From Streptomyces violaceoruber (GTDB lineage Bacteria; Actinomycetota; Actinomycetes; Streptomycetales; Streptomycetaceae): a stretch of 64,000 nt of DNA. Position 1 is the first letter of the stretch, and the number at the start of each line of letters is the position of its first letter. The stretch is taken from NCBI RefSeq assembly GCF_033406955.1, contig NZ_CP137734.1, positions 4,402,001 through 4,466,000 of the forward strand, read 5' to 3'. Under the pieces are notes generated by a model that searched no databases, was not told where the DNA came from, and saw nothing but the letters and a program-made list of their open reading frames with translations. Of the stretch, positions 25,296 through 33,359 are shown in pieces. A program made the translations under genes and the position numbers.

Positions 25296-26960
25296 ATGAG
25301 CCCCGTCCTCGCCGGCGTGCTCCAACTGCTCGCGCTCACGGCCGCGCTGGCGCTCGCCCACGTCCCCCTCGGCAACCACATGGCCCGGGTCTACTCCTCG
25401 CCCAGGCACCTGCGGGTCGAGAAGTGGATCTACAAGGGCATCGGCGCGGACCCGGACACGGAGATGCGCTGGCCCGCGTACCTGCGCGGGGTCCTCGCCT
25501 TCTCGCTCGCCGGGGTCCTCTTCCTCTACCTGCTCCAGCGGCTCCAGGGCGTGCTGCCCGGCTCGCTCGGTTTCGCCTCCATCGACCCGGACCAGGCCTT
25601 CAACACCGCCGCGTCCTTCGTCGCCAACACCAACTGGCAGTCGTACTACGGCGAGCAGGCCATGGGCCACGTCGTGCAGACCGCCGGTCTGGCCGTGCAG
25701 AACTTCGTCTCGGCGGCCGTCGGCATCGCCGTCGCCGTCGCTCTCGTACGCGGCTTCGCGCGGTCCCGCACCGGAGAACTGGGCAACTTCTGGGCCGACC
25801 TGGTCCGCGGGGTCGTCCGTGTCCTGGTGCCGATCGCCGCGGTCGGCGCGGTGATCCTGGTGGCCTGCGGGGTCATCCAGAACTTCTCGGGCATCCACGA
25901 GGTCGGCCAGTTCATGGGCGGCACCCAGGAGTGGAACGGGGGTGCGGTCGCCTCGCAGGAGGTGATCAAGGAGCTGGGCACCAACGGCGGCGGCTACTTC
26001 AACGCCAACTCCGCCCACCCCTTCGAGAACCCGACGCCGTTCACCAACCTGTTCGAGATCTTCCTGATCCTGCTGATCCCGGTCGCGCTGACCCGGACCT
26101 TCGGCATCATGACCGGCTCGGTGCGCCAGGGCTACGCGATCCTCGGGACGATGGCCGCCATCTGGGCCGGCTTCGTCGCCCTGATGATGTGGACCGAGTT
26201 CGCCCACCACGGTCCCGCGTTGCAGGCGGCCGGCGGGGCGATGGAGGGCAAGGAGCTGCGCTTCGGGATCGGCGGCTCGTCGCTCTTCGCGGTGACCACC
26301 ACCCTGACCTCGACCGGCGCGGTGGACTCCTTCCACTCCTCCTACACCGGCCTCGGCGGCGGCATCACCATGCTCGGCATGATGCTGGGCGAGATCGCGC
26401 CCGGCGGGGTCGGGTCCGGGCTCTACGGCATGCTGGTCATGGCGGTCGTCGCGGTGTTCATCGCGGGGCTCATGGTCGGCCGCACCCCGGAGTACCTGGG
26501 CAAGAAGATCGGCACCCGCGAGATCAAGTTCGCCGCCTGCTACATCCTGATCACCCCGGCCCTGGTCCTGGTGTTCACGGCCGCAGCGATGGCCCTGCCC
26601 ACCCCGGGCGACTCGATGACCAACAGCGGGGCGCACGGCTTCTCCGAGATCCTGTACGCCTACACCTCCGCCTCGAACAACAACGGCTCGGCCTTCGCCG
26701 GCCTGAACGCCGACACCCAGTGGTTCAACAGCACCCTCGGCCTCGCCATGCTGCTGGGCCGGTTCGTGCCGATGGTGTTCGTCCTGGCCCTCGCGGGCTC
26801 GCTGGCCCGGCAGCAGCCGGTTCCGGCCACCGCGGGCACGCTGCGCACCGAGAAGCCGCTCTTCGCCGGCCTGCTGGCCGGCGCCGTCCTGATCATCACC
26901 GGTCTGACCTACTTCCCGGCCCTCGCCCTGGGCCCGCTCGCCGAAGGGCTGGCGGCATGA
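25296..26960 (+). CDS. kdpA: Potassium-transporting ATPase subunit A
   Basis: A 554-residue, ten-helix membrane protein that binds and channels K+. The four selectivity-filter-like segments are visible, including SFVANTNWQSY, LGTNGGGYFNANSAHP, TTTLTSTGAVDSF and YTSASNNNGSAF. It has normal length. It overlaps kdpB by ATGA. Confidence 0.97.
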   Translation: MSPVLAGVLQLLALTAALALAHVPLGNHMARVYSSPRHLRVEKWIYKGIGADPDTEMRWPAYLRGVLAFSLAGVLFLYLLQRLQGVLPGSLGFASIDPDQAFNTAASFVANTNWQSYYGEQAMGHVVQTAGLAVQNFVSAAVGIAVAVALVRGFARSRTGELGNFWADLVRGVVRVLVPIAAVGAVILVACGVIQNFSGIHEVGQFMGGTQEWNGGAVASQEVIKELGTNGGGYFNANSAHPFENPTPFTNLFEIFLILLIPVALTRTFGIMTGSVRQGYAILGTMAAIWAGFVALMMWTEFAHHGPALQAAGGAMEGKELRFGIGGSSLFAVTTTLTSTGAVDSFHSSYTGLGGGITMLGMMLGEIAPGGVGSGLYGMLVMAVVAVFIAGLMVGRTPEYLGKKIGTREIKFAACYILITPALVLVFTAAAMALPTPGDSMTNSGAHGFSEILYAYTSASNNNGSAFAGLNADTQWFNSTLGLAMLLGRFVPMVFVLALAGSLARQQPVPATAGTLRTEKPLFAGLLAGAVLIITGLTYFPALALGPLAEGLAA

Positions 26961-29080
26961 ACACCGACACGCAGAAGCACGAGGACGCGATGTCCACAAC
27001 CACCCCGGCCCGGGCGCCGCACGACGACGCACCCTCCGGGCAGCAGCCCGGTCAGGGCCGCGTCGGCGCGGGCCTCTTCGAACCGAAGCAGCTGGTCAAG
27101 TCGCTGCCCGACGCGTTCCGCAAGCTCGACCCGCGGGTGATGGCGAAGTCGCCCGTCATGTTCGTCGTGCTCGTCGGCTCCGTGCTGACCACGGCCTTCT
27201 CCGTCACGGAGCCCGGCGACTGGTTCGGCTGGACGATCAGCGCCTGGCTCTGGCTGACCGTGCTCTTCGCCAACCTGGCGGAGGCGGTAGCCGAGGGCCG
27301 CGGCAAGGCCCAGGCCGACACCCTGCGCAGGGCCAAGACCGACACCGTCGCCCGCCGGGCCGACGGCACCACGGTCCCCGGCACCGGCCTCACGGTCGGC
27401 GACCTGGTCGTCTGCGAGGCCGGGGACGTCATCCCCGGCGACGGGGACGTCGTCGAGGGTGTCGCCTCGGTCGACGAGTCGGCGATCACCGGCGAGTCGG
27501 CGCCCGTCATCCGCGAGTCCGGCGGCGACCGGTCCGCGGTCACCGGCGGGACCAAGGTGCTCTCCGACCGCATCGTCGTCAGGATCACCACGAAGCCGGG
27601 CGAGACCTTCATCGACCGGATGATCAACCTGGTCGAGGGAGCGGCCAGGCAGAAGACGCCGAACGAGATCGCGCTGAACATCCTGCTGGCCTCGCTGACC
27701 GTCGTCTTCCTGCTGGCCTGTGCCACCCTCCCGCCGTTCGCCGACTACGCGGGCACCCACCTGGACATGATCGTGCTGGTGGCCCTGCTGGTCTGCCTCA
27801 TCCCGACCACGATCGGCGCCCTGCTCTCCGCGATCGGCATCGCGGGCATGGACCGCCTGGTGCAGCGCAACGTGCTGGCGATGTCGGGCCGCGCGGTCGA
27901 GGCCGCCGGCGACGTCTCCACACTGCTCCTCGACAAGACCGGCACCATCACGCTGGGCAACCGGCAGGCGGCCGAGTTCGTGCCGGTACGCGGTGTGACG
28001 GAGGCCGAACTCGCCGACGCCGCCCAGCTCTCCTCGCTCGCCGACGAGACACCCGAGGGCCGCTCGATCGTCGTCCTCGCCAAGGAGAAGTACGGCCTGC
28101 GCGAGCGCCACCAGGGCGAACTCGTCGGCGCCGAATGGATCGGGTTCACCGCCCAGACCCGCATGTCCGGCGTGGACGCCGACGGCCGCAAGGTCCGCAA
28201 GGGCGCGGCGGGATCCGTCGTCGCCTGGGTCCGGGAGCGCGGCGGCTCGGGGACCGAGGACGCGGACACGGCCGTCGAGCGCATCTCCGCGGCGGGCGGC
28301 ACACCGCTGCTCGTCGCCGTCGAGGACGAGCGCGGCGCCCGCGTCCTCGGTGTCGTCCACCTCAAGGACGTCGTCAAGCAGGGCATGCGCGAGCGGTTCG
28401 ACGAGCTGCGCCGCATGGGCATCAGGACCGTCATGATCACGGGCGACAACCCGCTGACGGCCAAGGCGATCGCCGACGAGGCGGGCGTCGACGACTACCT
28501 CGCCGAGGCCACGCCCGAGGACAAGATGGCCCTCATCAAGCGCGAGCAGGCCGGCGGCAAACTGGTCGCGATGACCGGCGACGGCACCAACGACGCCCCC
28601 GCACTGGCCCAGGCGGACGTCGGCGTGGCGATGAACACCGGCACGTCGGCCGCCAAGGAGGCCGGCAACATGGTCGACCTCGACTCCAACCCCACCAAGC
28701 TGATCGAGATCGTCGAGATCGGCAAGCAGCTCCTGATCACGCGCGGGGCGCTCACGACGTTCTCCATCGCCAACGACGTCGCCAAGTACTTCGCGATCAT
28801 CCCGGCGCTCTTCGCGGCCGTCTACCCGGGCCTGGACAAGCTCAACATCATGGGTCTGTCCTCCCCGGACTCCGCGATCCTGTCCGCGGTGGTCTTCAAC
28901 GCGCTGATCATCCTCGTGCTGGTGCCGCTCGCGCTGAAGGGCGTGCGCTACCGGCCCACGAGCGCCGACCGGATGCTGCGCCGCAACCTCGGCGTCTACG
29001 GGCTGGGCGGGCTGGTCGCCCCGTTCATCGGCATCAAGCTCATCGACCTGATCGTCTCGCTCATTCCCGGGATCGGCTGA
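26957..29080 (+). CDS. kdpB: Potassium-transporting P-type ATPase subunit B
   Basis: A 707-residue P-type ATPase that drives K+ uptake. The phosphorylation loop LLLDKTGTITLGN, the TGES actuator motif and MTGDGTNDAPALAQADVG are intact. The first ~40 residues are a polar tail before the family core. The start is ATG 26957, overlapping the kdpA stop; an in-frame ATG at 26990 is an alternative. Confidence 0.97.
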   Translation: MNTDTQKHEDAMSTTTPARAPHDDAPSGQQPGQGRVGAGLFEPKQLVKSLPDAFRKLDPRVMAKSPVMFVVLVGSVLTTAFSVTEPGDWFGWTISAWLWLTVLFANLAEAVAEGRGKAQADTLRRAKTDTVARRADGTTVPGTGLTVGDLVVCEAGDVIPGDGDVVEGVASVDESAITGESAPVIRESGGDRSAVTGGTKVLSDRIVVRITTKPGETFIDRMINLVEGAARQKTPNEIALNILLASLTVVFLLACATLPPFADYAGTHLDMIVLVALLVCLIPTTIGALLSAIGIAGMDRLVQRNVLAMSGRAVEAAGDVSTLLLDKTGTITLGNRQAAEFVPVRGVTEAELADAAQLSSLADETPEGRSIVVLAKEKYGLRERHQGELVGAEWIGFTAQTRMSGVDADGRKVRKGAAGSVVAWVRERGGSGTEDADTAVERISAAGGTPLLVAVEDERGARVLGVVHLKDVVKQGMRERFDELRRMGIRTVMITGDNPLTAKAIADEAGVDDYLAEATPEDKMALIKREQAGGKLVAMTGDGTNDAPALAQADVGVAMNTGTSAAKEAGNMVDLDSNPTKLIEIVEIGKQLLITRGALTTFSIANDVAKYFAIIPALFAAVYPGLDKLNIMGLSSPDSAILSAVVFNALIILVLVPLALKGVRYRPTSADRMLRRNLGVYGLGGLVAPFIGIKLIDLIVSLIPGIG

Positions 29081-29085
29081 CCGAC

Positions 29086-29763
29086 ATGAACACCTCCCTC
29101 ACCAACGCCGCCCGGCTGTTCACGGCGGGCCTGCGCGCCCTGCTCGTCCTGACCGTGGTCACCGGCATCGTCTACCCGCTCGTCGTCACCGGCGTCGCCC
29201 AGGGGCTGTTCCCCGGGAAGGCGAACGGCTCCGAGATCAAGGCGGACGGGAAGGTCGTCGGATCCTCCCTGATCGGCCAGTCCTACAACCTGCCGCTGAA
29301 GGAGGGCCAGGAGACTCCGGAGCCGGACCTGAAATGGTTCCAGGGCCGCCCCGCCAACGGCCTCGGCACCAACAGCGTCAACACCCGGTAAGAGCTGATC
29401 CTGTCCGGGGCCACCAACCGCTCCGCCGACAACCCGGAACTCGTCCAGTGGGTGAAGGACGCCAAGGCCGCCGTCGTCAAGGACAACTCCGTGCCCGGAC
29501 ACCCCGTGCGGCCCGAGGACGTGCCCGCGGACGCCGTCACCTCCTCCGGCTCCGGCCTGGACCCGGACATCTCCCCGCGGTACGCCGACCTCCAGGTGCA
29601 CCGGGTCGCCGCGAAGAACGGCCTGCCCGCCGAGCGCGTCCAGGAGCTCGTCGACGAGCACACCACCCCCCGCACCCTCGGCTTCATCGGCGAACCGCGG
29701 GTGAACGTCCTCGAACTCAACATCGCGCTCGGGGAACTGGTGGCACCGGGGGCCGGGCACTGA
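29086..29763 (+). pseudogene. kdpC: KdpC interrupted by an in-frame TAA
   Basis: The frame encodes a normal KdpC of 225 residues, with an N-terminal membrane helix and the sequence LGTNSVNTR, except for TAA at 29389-29391 where the family has Tyr (normally R-Y-E-L). After the stop the same frame continues with ELILSGATNRSADNP and ends at 29763 with the expected C-terminus. One base change, TAC to TAA, explains it. TAA is a rare codon in this genome type. The product would be 101 residues, without the periplasmic part that KdpABC needs. Either the pump is disabled, the stop is read through, or the base is a sequencing error. Confidence 0.85.
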
Positions 29764-29784
29764 GCCGTGGCTACAATCCGGGCC

Positions 29785-30468
29785 ATGGCCCTGACCGTGA
29801 GCGACGTGGAACGGTTCGAGGCCTCCAGGCACCGTCTGGAGGCCATCGCCTACCGCCTCCTCGGCTCGGCGAGCGAGGCGGAGGCGCCGTGCAGGAGACG
29901 TTCCTGCGCTGGCAGGCGGCGACGTCGCACGCGTCGAGGTTCCCGAGGCCTGGCTGACGAAGGTGCTCACCAACCTGTGCCTCAACCAGCTCACCTCGGC
30001 CCGCGCCCGCCGGGAGACCTACGTGGGCCAGTGGCTGCCCGAGCCGCTGCTCGCCGGGGACCCGATGCTCGGTCCCGCGGAGACGGCCGAGCAGCGCGAG
30101 TCGGTCTCGCTGGCGGTCCTCGCCCTGCTGGAGCGGCTCGCACCGGGCGAGCGGGCGGTGTGCGTCCTGCGTGAGGCCTTCGGCTACCCGCACCGGGAGA
30201 TCGCCGCGATCCTCGACATCACGGAGGACGCCAGCCAGCAGACCCTGCACCGGGCCAGGAAGCGCGTCGCGCGGGGCAGGGCCCGTACCGAGGTCGACGC
30301 GGCCGCGGCCCGGCGGATCGTGGAGGAGTTCCTCGCGGCGGCCACCAGCGGCCGGACCGAACCGCTGGTCCGGCTGCTCACCGAGGACGCCGTGTCGATC
30401 GGCGACGGCGGCGGGAAGGTCCCGGCCCGCGCCAAGGCGTTCGAGGGCGCCCGCGCCGTGGCGATTAT
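29785..30468 (+). pseudogene. ECF41/SigJ-type sigma factor gene, frameshifted and truncated
   Basis: It begins MALTVSDVERFEASRHRLEA and AYRLLGSASEAE, then loses one base near 29886 (GAGG-CGCC) and another near 29918 (GCGGC-GACG), so three frames are needed to read it. The rest, from WLTKVLTNLCLNQL through the region-4 helix (FGYPHREIAAILDITEDASQQTL) and into the SnoaL-like extension typical of ECF41 factors, is intact up to AFEGARAVA. There the tnpB element begins and the last part of the SnoaL-like domain is missing. The gene cannot make a full factor. Confidence 0.85.
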
Positions 30469-30520
30469 GGGAACGAGTGTACCGGTTACGCATGGGGCGG
30501 CCTCTTCGTACGATCTTCGC

Positions 30521-31744
30521 ATGCAGCTTCGGTACGCGTTTCGGGTGTACCCGGACGCCGGTCAGCGTCTCGCGTTGGCGAGGGCGTTCGGGTGCGCCCG
30601 GGTCGTGTTCAACGACGTGGTCCGTGCCCGTGAGGACGCCCGCAAGGCCGGCCGGCCCTTTCAGACGGCCGCCGGACTGTCCCGGAAGCTGATCACCGAG
30701 GCGAAGCGGACAGCCGAGCGGTCCTGGCTGGGTGAGGTGTCCGCAGTAGTGCTCCAGCAGTCCCTTCGCGACGCCGAGACCGCGTACCGCAACTTCTTCG
30801 CCTCCCTGAAAGGCACCCGCAAGGGCCCCCGGGTCGGCCCGCCCCGCTACAAGTCCCGTAAGGATGCCCGGCAGTCCATCCGGTTCACCGCCAACGCCCG
30901 CTGGAGCATCACCGACAGTGGCAGGCTGAACCTGCCGAAGATCGGTGCGGTGAAGGTGAAGTGGTCCCGCACCCTGCCCACCATCCCCACGTCCGTCACC
31001 GTGATCAAGGACGCGGCAGGCAGGTATTTCGCCTCCTTCGTCGTCGACACCGACCCTGCTGCCGACCGGGTTCGGATGCCCGACGCCGACCGCACCGTCG
31101 GTATCGATCTCGGCCTCACTCACTTCGCGGTCCTGTCCGACGGCACGAAGATCGGCTCTCCGCGGTTCCTGCGGCGCGCGGAGAAGAAGCTGAAGAAGGC
31201 CCAGCAGGAGCTGTCCCGCAAACAGATGGGATCGAAGAACCGCGATAGGGCCCGCCTCAAGGTTGCCCGCGCCCACGCCAAGGTCGCCGACGCGCGCCGC
31301 GAGTTCCACCACCAGCTCTCCACGCGGCTGATCTCCGAGAACCAAGGGATCGCCGTGGAAGACCTGTCGGTGGCGGGACTGGCCCGGACCCGGCTGGCCA
31401 AGTCCGTGCACGACGCGGGATGGTCCTCCTTCGTCGGCATGCTCAAGTACAAGGCTGAGCGGTACGGCCGCACCCTGGTCGTGATCGGCCGGTTCGAACC
31501 GACCTCCCAGACCTGCTCCACCTGCGGGGTGAAGGACGGGCCCAAGCCCTTGCAGGTCCGGGAATGGACCTGCACCGCCTGCGGCACCGTCCACGACCGG
31601 GACCACAACGCTGCGATCAACGTGAAACAGGCCGCCGGACTGGCGGCATCGGCCTGCGGAGCGCCGGTAAGACCGGGAGCAATCCCGGCACAGCGCGAAG
31701 AAACAGGAAGCCACGGACTCCCGACCGAACCCCGTGCCGCGTAG
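30521..31744 (+). CDS. tnpB: TnpB RNA-guided nuclease
   Basis: A 407-residue TnpB. The RuvC catalytic residues are intact: Asp196 in GIDLGLTH, Glu280 in VEDLSV and Asp361 in HDRDHNAA. The zinc finger CSTC to CTAC lies between the second and third. TnpB is the ancestor of Cas12, uses an RNA from the element's right end as guide and cuts DNA next to a short TAM. ATG 30521 is the start; the frame is open upstream only by fusion to the disrupted sigma gene. No transposase is present, so movement would need one in trans. Confidence 0.93.
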   Translation: MQLRYAFRVYPDAGQRLALARAFGCARVVFNDVVRAREDARKAGRPFQTAAGLSRKLITEAKRTAERSWLGEVSAVVLQQSLRDAETAYRNFFASLKGTRKGPRVGPPRYKSRKDARQSIRFTANARWSITDSGRLNLPKIGAVKVKWSRTLPTIPTSVTVIKDAAGRYFASFVVDTDPAADRVRMPDADRTVGIDLGLTHFAVLSDGTKIGSPRFLRRAEKKLKKAQQELSRKQMGSKNRDRARLKVARAHAKVADARREFHHQLSTRLISENQGIAVEDLSVAGLARTRLAKSVHDAGWSSFVGMLKYKAERYGRTLVVIGRFEPTSQTCSTCGVKDGPKPLQVREWTCTACGTVHDRDHNAAINVKQAAGLAASACGAPVRPGAIPAQREETGSHGLPTEPRAA

Positions 31745-31805
31745 CGGCACGGAACTCTGCCGGGAAGGCCAGAATCCTCGGGCTTCAGCCCGAGGAGCTA
31801 GTCAA
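31650..31805 (+). ncRNA. Probable omega (reRNA) guide RNA of the tnpB element
   Basis: In this class the guide RNA overlaps the 3' end of tnpB and runs to the right end of the element. Two hairpins lie there: CCGTGCCG/CGGCACGG around the tnpB stop codon and CCTCGGGCT/AGCCCGAGG at about 31776-31796. The guide would then be the host sequence beginning TTCAACCAGTGC at 31806. The 5' end is not determinable by eye. Confidence 0.45.
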
Positions 31806-32031
31806 TTCAACCAGTGCATCTCGCTCGCTGGGCCGCGGTCAGGGCCTGATCCAGTACGTGACCGCCGACGACCGGGCCGTGCGCGGGGCGCTGACCGGAC
31901 GGATCGCCGCCCTCTACAAGGAACTCGTCTGCAAGTCCGCGGCCTGGGGCGTCGCCAACCCGACCCTGGGCATGCCGACCCGGCGCCGTCCGGTCGTGGC
32001 CCACGTCCCGGAGCCCGCCCCGACGGTCTGA
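31806..32031 (+). pseudogene. 3' end of an FAD-dependent oxidoreductase-like gene
   Basis: Just beyond the element the DNA reads FNQCISL, then after a one-base frame change GRGQGLIQYVTADDRAVRG and AALYKELVCKSAAWGV, ending at TGA 32031. I recall this ending from NAD(P)/FAD-dependent oxidoreductases that neighbour SigJ/ECF41 genes in Streptomyces; the match is from memory and moderate. The rest of the gene, and the sigma-factor 3' end, are missing, so the tnpB element lies at the junction of a deletion. Confidence 0.5.
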
Positions 32032-32044
32032 GTGACCGCCGTGC

Positions 32045-32821
32045 TCAGCGCACCGGGAACCCGAAGGTGCGGCCCTGCTCCTTCAGCCAGGGCAGGACCT
32101 GCCGCAGGGCTTCGACGGTCTGGGTGCGGTCGCCCCCGGCGTCGTGGAAGAGGATGGTCGGGCCGTTGGACAGCTCCCGCTTGACGGTGGCGACGATGGC
32201 GTCCGAGCCCGGCCGCTCGAAGTCCTTGGTGTCCACGTTCCAGCCCAGCGGGCGCATGCCGTGGGAGGCGGCGAGCTTGCGGCTGTAGGGGGTGAACGCC
32301 CCGCCGGGGGCCCGGTAGTACACCGGACGCACGCCCCCGGACGCCTCGATGATCATGCGCTCGGCGTCGAGGATCTCCTTGGCCTGGTAGGCCTCGGACT
32401 TCTTGTCCATGGCGGTGTCGTGCGACACCGTGTGGTCGCACAGCCGGTGCCCGGCCGCGACGACGTCCTTCACGAGGTCCGGGTGGGCCTCGGCCTGAAG
32501 GCCCGTCATGCAGAAGGTGGCCTTCACGCCGTACTCCTCCAGCAGGTCGAGCACTTGAGGCGTCCAGGCGGGGTCGGGGCCGTCGTCGATGGTGATGTTC
32601 ACGCCGTTCGGCCCCGCGTCCGAGGCGTGCGCGATGCCGATGTCGACGGGCTTGGCCTCGCCGCCCGGCGTGGCCGACGCGGACGCCCGCGGCGTCGGGC
32701 CGCCGCCGACGGAGTCGGCCTGCGCGGTCCACACCGAGGCGCCGACGGCGAGCATCGTCACACCGAGCGCCGCCCCGACCACCTTGCCGTACCAGCCCCG
32801 TCCACCACCGTGCCGCGCCAT
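32045..32821 (-). CDS. Secreted polysaccharide deacetylase (NodB domain)
   Basis: A 258-residue exported enzyme with an N-terminal membrane helix or signal (VVGAALGVTMLAVGASVWTA), a short Pro/Ser linker, and a NodB domain: motif 1 TIDDGPD with the catalytic Asp, motif 2 HTVSHD with the zinc ligands, motif 3 RAPGGAFTP, and motif 5 ILFHDAGG. It removes acetyl groups from a surface polysaccharide or peptidoglycan. I choose ATG 32821 because the 20 residues upstream are polar and block a signal peptide. Confidence 0.92.
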   Translation of the reverse strand: MARHGGGRGWYGKVVGAALGVTMLAVGASVWTAQADSVGGGPTPRASASATPGGEAKPVDIGIAHASDAGPNGVNITIDDGPDPAWTPQVLDLLEEYGVKATFCMTGLQAEAHPDLVKDVVAAGHRLCDHTVSHDTAMDKKSEAYQAKEILDAERMIIEASGGVRPVYYRAPGGAFTPYSRKLAASHGMRPLGWNVDTKDFERPGSDAIVATVKRELSNGPTILFHDAGGDRTQTVEALRQVLPWLKEQGRTFGFPVR

Positions 32822-32975
32822 GTCCGCCGCCCCGCCTTCGCGTAGTTGCTCGCCGCCGGTCCCCGTCGCGTCGGGGACCACATGACAGGACGGGAGAAAC
32901 CCGCCGCGGGATCCCTCCGTTACCGATCACGGACAATCCCGGGGGAGTTCGCGGACAACTCGGCGGGGCTACGGC

Positions 32976-33359
32976 TCACCCGTGGGCGAGGTACTCCCAG
33001 AAACAGGCCCCGGCTCCTGTGCAAGCCGTGCCCGACCCGATCATCCAGTACAGGGAGAAGGTGTTGAGGGGGACCTTGTCCCAGGGCTTCTCCTCCTGTT
33101 CCCGGATGTCGGCCGCGACCTTCCTGGCGATCGGCGCCAGCACGACGACGAACGTGAGCAGGACACCGCTGTAGACGTAGAGGGTGTGCGGGACGGAGTA
33201 GCCCTTCACCGTGGCGTCGGGCAGCAGGAACAGCCAGCCGGCCAGCGGGGCGGCGAACATGCGCAGCCGGGCCTTGGACGTCGGCATGCACCAGTACATC
33301 GCGGCCGTGTAGACGACGGTGGCGCCGAAGGCGATGAGCCACCAGTCCGCCGTGCTCAG
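32976..33359 (-). CDS. Small membrane protein of unknown function
   Basis: A ~127-residue protein with three membrane helices (WWLIAFGATVVYTAAMYW, MFAAPLAGWLFLLP and GVLLTFVVVLAPIA) and a C-terminal KPWDKVPLNTFSLYWMIGSG. No ATG, GTG or TTG precedes the first helix in frame; the only start that keeps it is a CTG at 33359 overlapping the previous stop (CTGA). The ATG at 33299 would cut the first helix. It follows the large membrane protein gene and is probably in its operon. Confidence 0.6.
   Translation of the reverse strand: MSTADWWLIAFGATVVYTAAMYWCMPTSKARLRMFAAPLAGWLFLLPDATVKGYSVPHTLYVYSGVLLTFVVVLAPIARKVAADIREQEEKPWDKVPLNTFSLYWMIGSGTACTGAGACFWEYLAHG

Larger units (their letters stand above)
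30469..31805 (+). mobile_element. IS1341-type (IS200/IS605 superfamily) element carrying only tnpB
   Basis: The element follows TTAT (30465-30468), a likely target/TAM sequence, and ends near GTCAA (31801-31805). It has no tnpA transposase and no terminal inverted repeats, but its right end has two strong hairpins (CCGTGCCG with CGGCACGG, and CCTCGGGCT with AGCCCGAGG). These fit the right end and guide-RNA scaffold of this class. The exact left and right borders are inferred by comparison with the host genes on each side and could be off by several bases. Confidence 0.75.

Noticed and set aside
29963..31744. One open frame joins a sigma-factor C-terminal part to TnpB and could look like a fusion protein.
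   Set aside because: The sigma part needs two upstream frameshifts and the join is exactly at the element border, so it is an insertion, not a fusion gene.
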